DNA from: Sternotherus odoratus
Taxonomy: Eukaryota; Chordata; Testudines; Kinosternidae
Length of the DNA stretch: 64,000 nt
Assembly (NCBI GenBank): GCA_032164245.1
Contig: JAVMKO010000001.1
Coordinates: 63,966,892-64,030,891 of the forward strand
Direction of reading: 5' to 3'
Positions 1-10,599 of this stretch are shown in pieces. Within the stretch, counting starts at the first letter, position 1, and each line of letters begins with the position of its first letter. The notes below the pieces were generated by a model. The model saw only the letters and a list, made by a program, of their open reading frames with translations. It did not search any database and was not told where the DNA came from. The translations under genes were made by a program, and so were the position numbers.

Positions 1-1306
1 GAGGATCTAGTCACAGCATGTTGGGTCTCTTAGGAATTGACTTGTTTTTCCCTTGTTTTGAAATGGCATTAGCTTAATTTTTGGTTTATGGTGAAAGTCA
101 GGGTGCTTATTTACCACGTGAAAGTTGGCAACTGTGGTCCAGAGGTTCATTTCTCAGCATGAAGAAATTAGGAACACAGAAACAGAGGATCAACCATTGA
201 AAATGCATACTTGGTTCCAAATGTAGACAGGAGATTGAAGGAGGGTTGAAGACAGGATATCCCTTGTCAAAGAAAATTTTTTTAGTATGGTAATAGCACC
301 CTCATCCCAAGAGGTCTTTTTTCCTGGGTTACATTGCCAGTTTAGCCTGTTCATGTTACCCAGAATCTAAAATGTATCATAATTCAAATTATAAAGAGTA
401 TTTTTATGCCAAGCCATAGACCATCTGAAACATTAGGTATTCCTTGCATATACTGTTGTATGTGACTGTATGATTAAGTCTGTGGCAGCCAAAGGAATTG
501 AGAGTTGACTTTCCTCAAGCTATTATTATAGCTAGTTCTGCTATAGCTCTGAACACTAATATTCAATGAATATAGGAATCCAAATTTGAGTTGAAGAAGC
601 TGCATTGTACAGTATGTGTGGACTGCAGACTGCCATACCAATTTGCACCATATCTGGTATACATTAGGTTATGTGTATTATGTCAGGGGGATGTTTTTAT
701 TGGAACCCAATTCAGATAACGTGTATGTCTTCCTTTAATACTTACACTATCTCCAGGATCTTTTAGGAAAAAATCAGGATTCTCTGTTGTTCTAGACTAC
801 TTGGGATATTTTATATAATTTTGCATCTGTGTGACTGTGCTACTTTTGTCCTCAAATGTAGATGATGCATGAAATAATGGGGGATGCAATTCAGAGAGTA
901 CATAAGGCTAATATAGGGTTTGGTGGTGACGTAGGAGGATGGATAGCCAGTTGTGTCACTTCTGAGGAGACAGGTTAGAACATTATACTGTATTTTGAAC
1001 TGCCACTCACATTCTTTGTTTCTGTGATTTGAAGTTGTCCTTGACATTTGAAATTATAAGGAGCACATCAGAGCAGGTGGAAAGATACCTTAAGTCAAGG
1101 AGAAATATTTCTTTGGTAGGCATGTAAGGAATACAATCTGTTATGATGGTGTTCTTAGTACACTCAAGTGTAGGGGAAATAAGTCCAATCAACATTGGCC
1201 AGCTGGAGCACAGGACCTTGTACTAATATCACATAACAAATCTGCTCAGAAATGATCTGAGGAAGAGCCAGGGCTGTCCTTTGGATATATGGGGCCCTAT
1301 GCAGTA
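1..1306. other. AT-rich non-coding stretch
   Basis: I see no recognisable coding sequence, terminal repeats or tandem array here. The short open frames lack any family motif and their composition matches ordinary AT-rich vertebrate intergenic DNA. Confidence 0.6.
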
Positions 1307-1607
1307 CAGTAGACTCTCGATTATATAGGATGATAGGGAAAAAATTAATCCTGGTTAATAAAATCCCGGATAATCACCATCCATAGGAAATATGCACGTG
1401 GGGGAGGGAGGGTGATTGGTTCACCAGCCACCCTTTGCTGGGGGAAAGGGGTGCTGGTTCACTGGCTGCCCTGCGCCCTCGTGGTTTTTTTTTTTTTTTT
1501 TTGTACTTGGGCCAGAGCCGTCCCTGCAAGTTACGCATATTTTTTTTTGACATCCTGGTTAATCCACAACCTAGTTAACCCGATCCTGGATAATTGAGAG
1601 TCTACTG
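1307..1607. mobile_element. Tigger/pogo-like MITE (Tc1-mariner superfamily)
   Basis: The 301-bp element starts CAGTAGACTCTCGATTAT and ends with the near-exact reverse complement (ATAATTGAGAGTCTACTG). It is flanked on both sides by TA, the target duplication expected for this superfamily. There is no transposase, so it is a non-autonomous copy. The interior holds a T-run near 1485-1502, and short CCGGATAATCA-type and GATCCTGGATAAT repeats echo the ends. The termini and TSD are read directly; the Tigger/pogo label rests on the known CAGTAG...CTC...TTAT terminal consensus. Confidence 0.8.
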
Positions 1608-1881
1608 TATTATTAAACTGGTGCCCCTATGGCTGATGTGCTCTTAGCAACACAAACATAAGCTTACAGTATTGAAAACTTGCCACATGCACTTTATTAA
1701 AAACAGTTTACACAAATTAAGCACATTACAATGCTGATGGACTAAACTTGCACTACACAAGTGCACTGTAGACAAAAATTCTGATTTATTGACAGAATGA
1801 TGCAAATAAGACATTTTTTTAAATTTGTCAACATTTTATTGGAAATTACTATGAAGAGGTATTGAAACAAGGATTTATTTT
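1608..1881. other. Probable 3' untranslated flank of the hAT pseudogene
   Basis: AT-rich sequence immediately downstream (minus strand) of the stop end of the hAT transposase relic. It carries several AATAAA-like and TTTATT strings. It has no coding signature of its own. Assignment to the same transposon is by position only. Confidence 0.35.
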
Positions 1882-2430
1882 TAATTTAAAGCAATCTTTC
1901 TGGCTTTTTTAGATGCAAAATCAGTAATAATGTCATTGTATGACAAACACAAAGTGATGTCTTGTTTGATTGCAAGAATAGCAAGACCAGTCAAACATTT
2001 TGACTCATTGTAGAGCGGAGATAGTTTTTAATGAGCTATAGTTTTGAGAAACTTTGGGGAAGGAGTTGGAACAGGAGCATGGAATGGGGGCGGAGAAGGG
2101 GTGGAGTTGGGTCGGGCTGGGGCCGGGGGGGAAGCAAGATTCCACCGGGTGCCAGGAGAAGTTTGCGCCTATGCACTGTTCACTGTGATTATAAGGTATT
2201 GAACCTTTCATCAATGGCAGATATTGCTTTATACATCACAAGGTTAAAAAATTCAACTTCAAATTTCTTTTCTGGATCTTCTATGGGCTTGCTGTTTTTT
2301 CTTCGAAACTCTTGTGACGTTTGGACATGGAAGTTTTGGTTCTACACAGAGTGCCTCTGCAAACTCTCTTGCTGTAACCTGCGCTTCTTTGAATCCAGTT
2401 TCTCTGTATTTCACTAAAAAGTCTTGTGTG
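1882..2430 (-). pseudogene. hAT transposase (DUF4371/ZMYM1-like), C-terminal part
   Basis: Translation of the minus strand gives the C-terminal third of a DUF4371-type hAT transposase. A piece with KYRETGFKEAQ and EFAEALCVEPKLPCPN is followed by VEFFNLV-like residues near 2250-2200 and an end containing LTGLAILAIKQDI, which fits the hAT C-terminal dimerisation region. Frameshifts and stops are present. A GC-rich segment at about 2055-2190 interrupts the protein and looks inserted. The frame reads straight on from the segment ending at 4440-4444 once the 2.0-kb LTR between them is ignored. This is a dead relic; family assignment is from remembered conserved motifs of this transposase class. 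Confidence 0.72.
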
Positions 2431-3270
2431 TGTCTGTTACAGCTTTCCCCCTAATCCATTTTGTTTCTTACAGCTGTCCCCTTACTCCATTTTGTTTTTG
2501 TTCTCCTGTGGCCGCCCCTCCCTGGCTGTTAAGTTGTTTACCAGGGCCACTGCCTTTGTCAAAGGGAGGGCCCCTTAAGTTGTTTACCAAGAGCCATTGC
2601 CCTTCTCAAAGGGATGGCCACTTGTGCTGCGTGCTAAGTGGGACAACTGCCCTGTTCAAAGGGTTGGTCCTGTTATCACCTTGTTAAACCTGGGCTCGGT
2701 GTAGGGTAGGCAATGTCCAAAGCTGTAAGACCTAATGTGTTTTTGAGATCCTGGGCATGAGTCATAGGCCTCATGTGCTTTTGAGTCATGAGGTGGAACT
2801 CACGCCTATGGTCCAGGACTCTGCCCAGGCATGTCTCTATGCTCACCTGCAGTTTTTCCCTGTAACTCCTCCCCTGTGACAGAGGGAGCATATCAGGATT
2901 ACTGGCGGGGAAACTGCCTGAGTTTGCCTTTAAGAACAGGCATTTTTGAAACAAACATCAGAAAGGTTCCTGCATTGCTACCTGGTCTGATCAGCCAGGG
3001 GTTCTGGGGGGTCCTTTCTCTGCTCTCGTTTTATTTTTGAGCGTACCCCCGTTTTAAATCCCCCCCCCCCACGAAGAACGAATTGCTGCCTGAGAGACCT
3101 CCTGATTATCAAGACCGTGCCGAGCCCTCCTTGCTTCTTCTGATGCTGTTGCTGCTTCTGCCTTTGCTGCTGCCTTGGGGACTGGTGAGAATCCCTCTGT
3201 GAAACTTTCTATACTTAATTACTTTAGCTGCTGGCTCTGTTTCCCCAACACACAGACTCAAACTAAACCT

Positions 3271-3450
3271 CTCTTAAACTCCTTGGTCTGTGTCTTAAAA
3301 CCTCTCTTAGACTTAAACTAAACCTTGGTCTGTGTCTTAAAACCTCTCTTAAACTCCTTGGTCTGTGTCTTAAAACCTCTCTTAGACTTAAACTAAACCT
3401 TGGTCTGTGTCTTAAAACCTCTCTTAAACTCCTTGGTCTGTATCTGTAAT
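3271..3450. repeat. Compound tandem repeat, ~75-bp period
   Basis: Two related units alternate: a 33-bp unit containing CTTAAACTCCTTGGTCTG and a 42-bp unit containing CTTAGACTTAAACTAAACC. Both end GTGTCTTAAAACCTCTC. About two and a half copies lie inside the long LTR, probably in its U3-like part. The open frame seen across it on the minus strand is a by-product of the repeat. Confidence 0.85.
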
Positions 3451-3880
3451 CTGTTTCTTGCTTTGCAGCACCTTTGCTGCTAGAAATAAGCCTGTGCCTT
3501 CCTGGACTGTACCTGGGCACACACCACCCTGCCCTCTGAAACTACCCCTAGTATAAGGTGCACCCATTAGGTTAGATTTTGTCTTTTAGTCTAGATAAGT
3601 TGTAATTTCATTTTGCATAGCTGTAGTTAAGTTAGGTTTAGGAAATTGCTTGCATTGTACCCTGTAAGTTAGCCTTAAAGAATTGTTGCATTGTGTTTTG
3701 TTACTTGCTAATTTGTGTAGTTTTGGTTATGTTAAATCATAGATAAGATTTTGCTGTGTTTTGTATAATTGTCTCTCTGCTGTTTAAACTTGCAGCCTGT
3801 CTGTTCTGTGTCTCCCTGAGTTTAAATCTCCCTCCACCACGTGCTCCTCTTTCCCCATCCCCCAACCTTACTTATCTACC

Positions 3881-3882
<2 letters not shown>

Positions 3883-3961
<79 letters not shown>

Positions 3962-3988
3962 TCCCTCTCCCTCTCCCTCTCCCTCTCT
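3883..3988. repeat. (CT)n then (CCCTCT)n microsatellite
   Basis: A long uninterrupted CT run (3883-3956) passes into CCCTCT hexamers (3957-3988). It lies inside the long LTR. Ser-Leu or Arg-Glu open frames across it are artefacts. Confidence 0.95.
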
Positions 3989-4439
3989 GCTGTTTCAACT
4001 TACAGCCTGTCTTCTCTCTCTCTCTTTCTAGCATAAAACCCCATTGGTTACCCCTTTTCTCTCTAACACACCTCACATTTTACATTTACATTTTTACCTA
4101 AAATTGTTGGTTATTTAACGCATTTTACCCATACTGTTAGTTGGTTATATGCTGCTGTGACACACTCTTTACATAGAAATTGTTAGCTACCTGTTACATT
4201 TATACTTCAGTGTTAATTGGTTACCAACTGTATTGTACCCCACTGTATTGTACCCCACTATTGAAACCCCCTATCCCATTTACTAAAAGAAACCCCTCCC
4301 CAATTGTCTACTTTAACAAACCCCATACCCCTCACTATTAAATTTTCCCTGTTTTTGCATTTTCTTAATAAAGTTTATTTTGCACCCCACCTGTGTGGTA
4401 ATTGCTCCCCAAGATCCCATATACCTGCTGGCAGGGACA

Positions 4440-5712
4440 GTGTGTTGTTTAGTAAGGTAAGTGTTGAATCAAGCTGCATCATTGGACTCTGCATTATTTT
4501 GCTTACACTTGAGATTTTAACTAGAATGTCATACCACATTATGACAGACGTTAGAACCTTGAAGCTGGATAATCCCAAGGCCAATGGCTATGCTTCACTT
4601 TTAGCTTTTGGATCTCTGACTTCTTCCAAAATAGCAACCAGTACTTTGTATACTTCCTCAGATTGATATCTCAATGTTTTTACATTTTCAGCTCTGCTTT
4701 CCCAGCATGTCTCAGACATAGGCTTAACGGTAATACCACTGACATGTGCTTTGAATATTTGCCATCATTCAGTGGAAGCTAAAAAGAGCACCTAAATGCA
4801 TTGCAGCAAAACAAACAAACAAACAAAAAAGAAATAGTTTTTACAAAAGACTTGGCCATGTCACACAAAATCAAATTAAGGCTGCGGCATGCACATGGAA
4901 CAAAAAAGGGCTCATGGATTTTCCACTAGCAATCTAGCTTGCACGCCAGAAATGCATCCTCACATATTGGCCCCATTATCATAGCCTTGTCCTTTAATAT
5001 TTGTTACAGACAATCACATTCATTTTAGTACATCAAGGGGAGCTTGAAGAAATCCAAAACCTGTAGTGTCCTCTGTTTCTAGAAGTGAGGTAAATGATTC
5101 CAGAACTGGAATCTGACCTGAATCACTAATATTGACAAATCTCACTAATAATGACACCTATTCTTGATGACTTATGTACGGAGTGCAATCTAGAATTATG
5201 GCAAAATATTTTGCCAGAGAAACCAATGAAACAATTTTGTCTCTCACCTTGCCACTCATTAGCATGATTAGTTCATTTTGAATTCTTGGTCCCAAACAGT
5301 GGTCATGTACTTCATTTTCAGTTACTCTTTGGAGATGTTCATTCATCACTGTGTCAGATTTCCCCAGCAGTTGCACAAGGCCCAGAAAATTGCCATTTTG
5401 GGGCTGGCATAATTTGTCAACACTTCTTCCAAAAGCAAGATTGTTTTTCGATAGATATCCGATAATTGATAATAGACATTCAATGCCAATGCTGCTTTTC
5501 TGCCTCCCGCAATCTTTGATTTTGGGCATCAAGAATTGTCTGATTTTTTAACCTTACAATCAGCTCATACCATTTGTGCATACTTTCAATGTGGTGTTGT
5601 GCCTTTTCATGTTGTGGCAATGTGTGACTAAGATTTTGCCGATCAGCTATTAAAATTGCAACTATTGAAAATCTTCCTTAGGAACCAAAATACAGCATCC
5701 TTGCATTTAGAA
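4440..5712 (-). pseudogene. hAT transposase (DUF4371/ZMYM1-like), central part
   Basis: The longest surviving part of the transposase. From high to low coordinates the minus strand gives SKCKDAVFWF (about 5690-5710, equivalent to the conserved FCFxCKLF region) and an open stretch at 5158-5532 with NGNFLGLVQLLGKSD, GPRIQNELI and AIILDCTP..SHQE. It continues with GQGYDNGAN near 4960 and VPCACRSLNLIL near 4870 (RNase-H-like core motifs), CWESRAENVKTLRYQ near 4700 and IMWYDILVKISSVSK near 4500. Stops and frameshifts break the frame. In a live hAT element this enzyme would excise and insert the transposon by a DDE mechanism with 8-bp duplications. Domesticated relatives include ZMYM1-type proteins, but the disruptions argue that this copy is dead. 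Confidence 0.8.
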
Positions 5713-6052
5713 TACACAAGCCACCCACCTTGAGTGGCTTGCTATTACAAAAATAGCTTCTCCTCCCTCCGAGTTCACACCTTCAATTCAGCTGCTAGAA
5801 GAATACCTCACCTCCCTGATTTGAGATAACAAGCTGGTTCAGCTTGCTTGGACTAACCTTGTTACCTCCTACCTGATTCTTGACTATTTATCTATCCCTG
5901 CCCTTGGACACTTCCACTGCTTGCATCCAACGAAGTGGGTATTAGCCCACGAAAGCTTATGCTCCAATACTTTAGTTAGTCTTTTTAAGGTGCCACAGGA
6001 CTCTTTGTTACCGCTGCTATTCCAGACTAACACGGCTACCGCTCTGATTCTT
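5713..6052 (-). mobile_element. Penelope-like element 3' region and terminal repeat
   Basis: A copy of the widespread turtle PLE terminal repeat, here reading CCAACGAAGTGGGTATTAG to CACGGCTACC on the plus strand. It is preceded by the usual AT-balanced leader with a small hairpin (AAGCCACCC...GAGTGGCTT near 5719). The hammerhead-like core at 5923-5962 is mutated: CCAACGA replaces CTGANGA, but GTGGG/CCCAC, GAAA and GCAT/ATGC remain. It interrupts the hAT transposase, whose coding resumes on both sides. Coordinates of the outer edges are approximate, and strand is given relative to the GTAGCCGTG start. Confidence 0.72.
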
Positions 6053-6351
6053 GACATCTATTGACAATTTCACTATTCGAAAGTCTTTTGTAGTAATTGT
6101 TTTCTGTGAGTTTCCTATCTGTAATGTCTTTAGGATATTTGAGACCTTCCTCTCACAGGGCCTTTCTCAAGTATAATGTCATGTCATTTGTTGTTTAAAA
6201 ATTGTGGCCATGCACCAATGTCATCTATATCTCATGCTAGTACAGTTTCAACTGTTGTAATTTCTTGTTTGTGTCTGCATCTGTTTCAAATGATTGCTCT
6301 GTGTTTTGTTGAGTTTCTTGAACTTTATGTGCATAAAAATTTCTTCGGCAG
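6053..6351 (-). pseudogene. hAT transposase, N-terminal part (segment 2)
   Basis: Minus-strand translation gives the region just before the conserved cysteine motif: NFYAHKVQETQQ near 6340-6310, a DIGAWPQF-like string near 6225 and ILEKGPV near 6165. After it come YKRLSNSEIVNR-like residues near 6060-6090, corresponding to the conserved NGEKVxRSWL region. Frames shift between these blocks. It lies between a PLE repeat and an LTR-like insertion, and continues into the first segment at 7076-7221. Confidence 0.62.
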
Positions 6352-7075
6352 TGTGGCGGGGTGACCACCCGCCCCCTACCGGAAGGGGCTTGGAAAAGCC
6401 CCAAAAGGGGTTTAAAACAGACAGAGAAGGGACTGTGGCTGCGAGCCTGCAAGCTCCCAGACTGATTGGGAGCTAGGCTCAGCTGTGTGGCCACGCCCCA
6501 AACACTCCCAGCCAGGATATAAGGGCTGGGAGACAGAGAGGAAGAAAAGCAGTCTCCTCTGCATTCAGAGGGAGACAGGCCTAGCTGCAGGAGCTGAAGC
6601 CGGGTACCTGGGTTAGGGCAGAGCTGGGGCAGGGCAGAGGGAGCTGGGCAGGCTCTAGCCAAGAGCCCCAGGCCTCCGGGCCTGATACAAGGTCCGACCC
6701 AGAACTACCAGGGTTGCAGGGGGCAGCCTAGGGCTGGAGATAGCAGCAGCAGGCTAACCCTCCTTGCCTGGGATGAGAAGCCATGATACTGCAGTCCGCC
6801 CCAGTGAGCAGGGGGCAAGTAGTGACTGACAGTGGCACACTCTGAGGCGAGTTGGGGATGGTGGGTGGTGGGTTCCCGGGTGGGGGAACCCTAAGACCAG
6901 GGGGGTACTGCAGGGGTGCAGCACCCTCAGCAAGGGGCTCCGGGGTCCGGGAGGGACACTGGGCCAGAGTGGAGAAGCGGACGTCGGCCGGCAGAGGGCG
7001 GTCCAGGGTCAAAAGAGCTAATTCCTGTGACGACCAGATGGGGGCGCCGCCGTGTGAGTGACCGACCCCGTGACA
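6352..7075 (+). mobile_element. Solo LTR-like element, TSD GGCAG
   Basis: The 724-bp GC-rich element starts TGTGGCGGGGTGACC and ends GACCGACCCCGTGACA. Its ends are imperfect inverted repeats of the TG...CA type, and the exact 5-bp direct repeat GGCAG flanks it (6347-6351, 7076-7080). A TATA-like box (GATATAAGG, near 6515) fits a U3 promoter on the plus strand. No internal coding is seen; the longer frames inside reflect high GC. It splits the N-terminus of the hAT transposase. An LTR is the simplest reading, but a DNA element with short inverted ends cannot be excluded. Confidence 0.65.
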
Positions 7076-7221
7076 GGCAGTTACTTGATAATCTTGATCA
7101 ACTTCATTATTTTCATGATTTTTTCAAACTTAAGTATAGAACCCTTCTGTGGTTTTATAGCTAATTCTATTTCATCTTTTTGTTTTCTTTTTTGTGACCC
7201 AGAAAGTTTTTGAAATGACAT
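7076..7221 (-). pseudogene. hAT transposase, N-terminus with probable start codon
   Basis: The minus strand has an ATG at 7221-7219 followed by a basic, lysine-rich stretch (QKLSGSQKRKQKDEIE, then KPQKGSILKFEK). This is characteristic of the amino terminus of DUF4371-type hAT transposases. A stop falls at about 7083 after the frame drifts. Together with 6053-6351, 4440-5712 and 1882-2430 this accounts for about 2.2 kb of coding sequence, close to the usual size for the family. Confidence 0.6.
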
Positions 7222-8157
7222 TATAATTTATAAGGGTGTTTTAAAAAGAAATAACTGTTCAAATTATTGTCAGATTCTCAAAAATATTATTTAGAATAAC
7301 TAATATAGGATAGCCATTAAGCTAGTATAGAGACACCCTACAAGGCACTCCACCCTGACTGAGACACAATGGAGTTGGAAACTCATGTCATTTTTATTTT
7401 TAGTTTATTTTTAAATGTGTAGTGGGTGTCAGTCTGAATGTCAATTACAACTCTGTATCAACCTTATACTGTAACTAGATCAAGGGCATCCAGTTTAATA
7501 AGTTGGGTTTCCAAGCACCAGGAAAATGGGACCCTAGTTTTATTCCTAGGTAAAGCACAAAGTGACCAAAATGAAATCAGCACAGAATCATCTCATCTAG
7601 ATTAAGGTAGGACAGAAATGTTACAGAAATCGTATCCACTAAAATTAGTGCAGCATGGACAGCATACACAGAGACCAGCTAATTTCTTTTTCCAACCTAA
7701 TGTGCCCTTGTTACAGGAAGTTGCTCTCCAGGTTTTGTCACTCATCCTTTTGGATAAATAATGTCAATTATGATGCTGAACTTTCATCACCAGTCATTTT
7801 ACATAGACAACCAAGTAATAAGATAATGATAACTCTGTAGACTTGAAATCTTGACTGGATATGAGCTAATTAACCTGTTTTCCTTACAGATTTTTGTTTG
7901 TTTGTTTTGTTGCAGATAATAGGTTTGGCTAGCCATTACAATAACTATCGGATGGTGAAGAAAGACTTTCTAGAAGTAGGGTTTTCCTTCTACTCTAGAC
8001 CTGTGCATGAACAGAACATGAAATCCCACAAAGTCTCCAAAACTTAAACATCAGCATCCTTTTTCACAGACTTTTTTTCCTGCATTGCCAATATCTACTT
8101 CTCTGCCCTTTGGAAACCCATCTTATGAAACTGGCTAATTCCATCAATCTATTTACA
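7222..8157. other. AT-rich non-coding stretch
   Basis: Upstream flank of the hAT relic. There are no further transposase motifs, terminal repeats or conserved-looking exons. The transposon's 5' end probably lies within it but could not be recognised. Confidence 0.5.
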
Positions 8158-8640
8158 GAGGGGGTCTAATCCTTTCAAGACTGCTGTACCCCTTTCAGGA
8201 ATCTGATTTGTCTTGTATACCCCCAAGTTACCTGAGGGGAGATATTGAGGGTGGGGGAGGGGAAGTGGTGGCTCCTGAGGGGGGATATTGAGGGACGGGG
8301 AGGAGAAGACAGGGATTCCACTGAAGGGGATCCCCAGCTGGTGCCGCTGACCCTGATGTGTTGAGGGGGTACAGCCACCACCCACACCTGCCGCCTTCCA
8401 GAAGAAACCTCCACCCATTGCTGACACACTGAGCTTCATACGCAGCAGATGATGGGGCAGCCCAGGCTCTCAGTGCCAGCAGCAAAGGATCCTGAGTCAC
8501 CCGGCTCACCTCATGGCGGTGGAGAATCAGTTCCCTACAGAGACCCCCGTACCCTCTCCCTCACACAGAATGTGCTGTGCCGGCGCAGTCACTCTGTGAA
8601 TATGGCCCCTGCCTAGGGAGATTGCGCAGGAGCCGACCCG
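8158..8640. mobile_element. GC-rich hAT-like MITE fragment (partial)
   Basis: The start (CTGCTGTACCCCTTTCAGG, then CTTGTATACCCCCAAG) resembles the end of a common sauropsid hAT-type miniature element whose hallmark is repeated 'GTACCCC'. It passes into G-rich sequence with two copies of a GGGGATATTGAGGG unit (about 8235-8300) and a GC-rich tail. No matching opposite terminus or target duplication was found, so the boundaries are approximate. Confidence 0.35.
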
Positions 8641-9569
8641 CTCTTATCTGGTGTCCTGGTGATGCCCCAAATTTTTGAGTGCACTATGCAGCCACATATG
8701 CTGCATATGCCTAAGGATGGCCATGTGAGGAGCAGACAGAGGAAGATTTATAAGGAGCTCCATTGAACTGCTGGCATGAAATCGGGGACATATTTTCACA
8801 GATTCTTCTGAGAGAAAAATTTCTCTCACACATATATGTTGAAGAAACCATACACCCCAGGCTTACAAGAATAATCCCAGTTTTTCACAGGGAATCCCAA
8901 TATCCCCAGAATTTATTTTTAGACACCTGAAATGACTTTTCCTCAATCAAAATATTTGTGTTTTATATGCCTACAAAATCTTTGCTCAAAACTTCTTATT
9001 GTGCTGATACAAATGTTTTGCACACCTTTGTCACTCCCGTCATGTAGTGAGTGTTATATTCCACAACATCCATTGTTCAAGACCAGGACTTGTTAAAACC
9101 TTTCAAGCAGCAAAACTGTAATATAAGATCAATGACTCAGTCCAGTCAGTGCACAATAAATTACCACTCTGGCACCTTGGGGAAGTGGTATTGATGGGCA
9201 GATGGGAGGGAAGAAGTGGAACAGTGAAGTCCTTTTACCTCTTGCTTCTCTCCTTTCTATGATCACTAGAACCATAGAAATTAACCAATATATCTGCAAT
9301 ATGGAAATTCTGGTATGTGATACTGCTTTATGATGGTTTAGAAATAATCCTATATGTACCAAAAAGGAAAGACATCAATTTGCATCCTGAGTAGATATGT
9401 CTGGTTTTATTTTAAACTTATTTGTAATATCTTTTATAGCATTAGAAAATACAAATCATCTCCTCTTTTTTCTGGATAAGAGTAACCACGATTATACATT
9501 AGGGAATAAAAACAAGTTAACGGATACATTAGTAGATTGAATAAAACCTTAGTCTGTCTTTTATTTGTA
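8641..9569. other. Non-coding stretch
   Basis: No convincing coding, terminal or tandem structure seen; ordinary AT-rich DNA. Confidence 0.5.
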
Positions 9570-10185
9570 GGAGTGCTACAAGATTATACTACTTGATTTT
9601 GGAACTAAGGAAATTTTGATAAATTCCTTAATAAATCTCTGTTAGTTCTGAAAATGATGGAAACATACCAGAGTGACTAGTGGTCTTATTGAATCCTGAC
9701 AATTACCTTCTGATTAGTCTAACTTCTGAAACAGTGTAACAAATTTTAAAAACTGAGGAAATCTCTGAACATAGAAAGGACTTGTCAGGCAAATGCAATT
9801 ACTTTCTTTGACAGAATTACGACACTAGTAGATAAGAAGTAAAGTGCATAACACACCCTCACAACATTAATTTGAGTTATTTTGGTTATAATAAGCACTA
9901 TCACATGCAGAGAAAACTTTCTGAAGAGCTTTTCTAAAAAAGAAATAATGCTAAAATGCAATATACTGAACGGGGAGAATTGAGAAAATCTGTATTCGGA
10001 ATGGTTTAATTTAGCCTCTCCATTGGTTATCTGGAGATGTGGTTAATAGCACATTAATTACATTCACAGATGATACTAATATGAAAGACACTTCAAATAG
10101 TAGTGAGGACAGAGAAATAGTATGGTCAAAATATTGGTAGGAAAGAAAACAATATTTAACTTGTAAAAATTTTAATACAGACCTC
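9570..10185 (+). mobile_element. Old CR1/L3-like LINE relic (RT region)
   Basis: Decayed reverse transcriptase coding on the plus strand. CQANAITFF-like residues near 9790 (the conserved block before the first catalytic motif) are followed by FTDDTNMKD near 10065, equivalent to the FADDTK active-site box. A SSEDREIV string near 10100 matches the helix after it. The segment between is deleted. Many frameshifts mean this is an ancient inactive copy. Confidence 0.6.
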
Positions 10186-10599
10186 TGGAGGAAAATATAA
10201 TGAGTCAGGTTCAGTGAGTGTGCCCCTCCTGTTCCTAGTCCCATGCTTGGTATAGCTCTTATGCCAGGGTTTGTGAAGGAACCTCAATGGGAACCTCTTC
10301 AGCTGGAACTAGACAATTTATGCTGCTCAGGCCCTTTTAAGTAGATTGAAGGGACCAAAGTGGAGATGAATGTGTGCTACTGGAAACATGCTAACAAACT
10401 GGAGCTTTCTGATAAATACATTTATAATTTTTAGGGATGTAGAAGAATTGACATATGAGGAAATAAGCTAAAAATTACAATAAATATGTATAACTTGATT
10501 AAGTGATAATTGAAGATGATAATAGTCCACAGACATATGAAGGATGTAAATATTAAGGTGAGAGATTTATTTATTTAATCTGGCTGATCTTAAAACACT

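Larger units (their letters stand above)
2431..4439 (+). mobile_element. Long (2.0 kb) solo LTR-like element, TSD GTGTG
   Basis: The element begins TGTCTGTTACAG and ends GGCAGGGACA, so it has TGTC...GACA ends. It is flanked by an exact 5-bp duplication GTGTG (2426-2430 and 4440-4444). A polyadenylation signal AATAAA at 4367-4372, 67 bp before the end, gives plus orientation and an R-U5-like tail. No gag, pol or env coding is seen, and the two ends do not repeat each other, so it is best read as a solo LTR of unusual length. It contains a tandem array (about 3271-3450) and a CT microsatellite (3883-3988). It interrupts the hAT transposase reading frame precisely. Retrovirus versus other LTR class is not decided. 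Confidence 0.68.

Noticed and set aside
3756..4101. Open frames made of Ser-Leu, Ser-Pro or Arg-Glu runs
   Set aside because: Direct translation of a CT microsatellite.
5873..6055. 12-bp CTGATTCTTGAC direct repeat as target duplication of the PLE repeat
   Set aside because: The same words belong to the repeat consensus itself (also seen at 32937-32950), and the hAT coding resumes at other points, so it is not a reliable duplication.
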